A DNA stretch of 40,731 nucleotides. Origin: a bacterium. Lineage in GTDB: Bacteria; Bacillota_I; Bacilli_A; Acholeplasmatales; JAEDCM01. A program made the position numbers and the translations under genes. Every line of letters begins with the position of its first letter. Within the stretch, counting starts at the first letter, position 1. The DNA is taken from contig JAILKD010000085.1 of NCBI GenBank assembly GCA_024694145.1, forward strand, positions 1 to 40,731. The letters run 5' to 3'. Below, piece by piece: positions 40,694 to 40,731 of the stretch. Below the pieces are notes generated by a model. That model searched no databases. It was not told the origin of the DNA and saw only the letters and a program-made list of their open reading frames with translations.

Positions 40694-40731
40694 TATTTAA
40701 AGCAATAATAAAAACATTATAATAAGTTAAT

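Overview
The window is a strongly AT-rich, gene-dense stretch of a low-GC Gram-positive-type chromosome. Most genes lie on the plus strand, separated by short gaps and strong AGGAGG-type ribosome binding sites. The gene set suggests a host- or gut-associated member of the Bacilli/Mollicutes-like or Erysipelotrichia-like Firmicutes: a SUF operon in the order sufC-D-S-U-B, YutD beside Nfu, an IspD-IspF fusion, type III glutamine synthetase, a heterodimeric ABC exporter under a MarR regulator, and a giant BspA-like leucine-rich lipoprotein. UGA is used as a stop codon (for example at 22458-22460) and Trp is encoded by UGG, so this is the standard bacterial code, not the Mycoplasma code. No rRNA, tRNA, CRISPR array, insertion sequence or phage gene was recognised.

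Layout. 1-299: a partial minus-strand gene entering from the left edge. 429-2294: PadR regulator, DUF1700 membrane protein, DUF4097 adhesin-like protein and a possible 25-codon membrane microprotein, behind a promoter that carries a PadR-like palindrome. 2378-6380: MarR regulator and the two subunits of an asymmetric ABC exporter. 6579-18054: an 11.5-kb apparent operon of CHASE2-adenylate cyclase, FecR-domain lipoprotein and a 2288-residue leucine-rich-repeat lipoprotein. 18124-18750 (minus): XRE regulator with a membrane domain. 18905-22460: two PlsC-type acyltransferases flanking a GT8 and a GT2 glycosyltransferase. 22516-23050: a TetR-type regulator broken by one extra base in an A8 run. 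23161-27748: SUF iron-sulfur operon. 27933-30026: glutamine synthetase III. 30114-33224: PAS/degenerate-GGDEF membrane protein, 5-formyl-THF cyclo-ligase, IspDF. 33305-35170: YutD, Nfu, glucose-6-phosphate isomerase. 35224-36627: PurF-like protein without its catalytic cysteine. 36692-40063: SpoU methyltransferase, M18 aminopeptidase, membrane transglutaminase-like protein. 40080-40667 (minus): peptide deformylase.

How the genes may work together. The most unusual unit is 6579-18054. It could form a cell-surface sensing chain in which a large LRR lipoprotein and a FecR lipoprotein face outward next to the CHASE2 sensor of a catalytically complete adenylate cyclase. The acyltransferase/glycosyltransferase cassette looks like a pathway for a surface glycolipid, with an XRE membrane regulator transcribed divergently across paired palindromes. 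Several promoters are of the extended -10 type with very short leaders. Signalling enzymes with lost residues (degenerate GGDEF, PurF without its nucleophile) suggest binding roles replacing catalysis. All functional assignments come from reading motifs; no database search was run.
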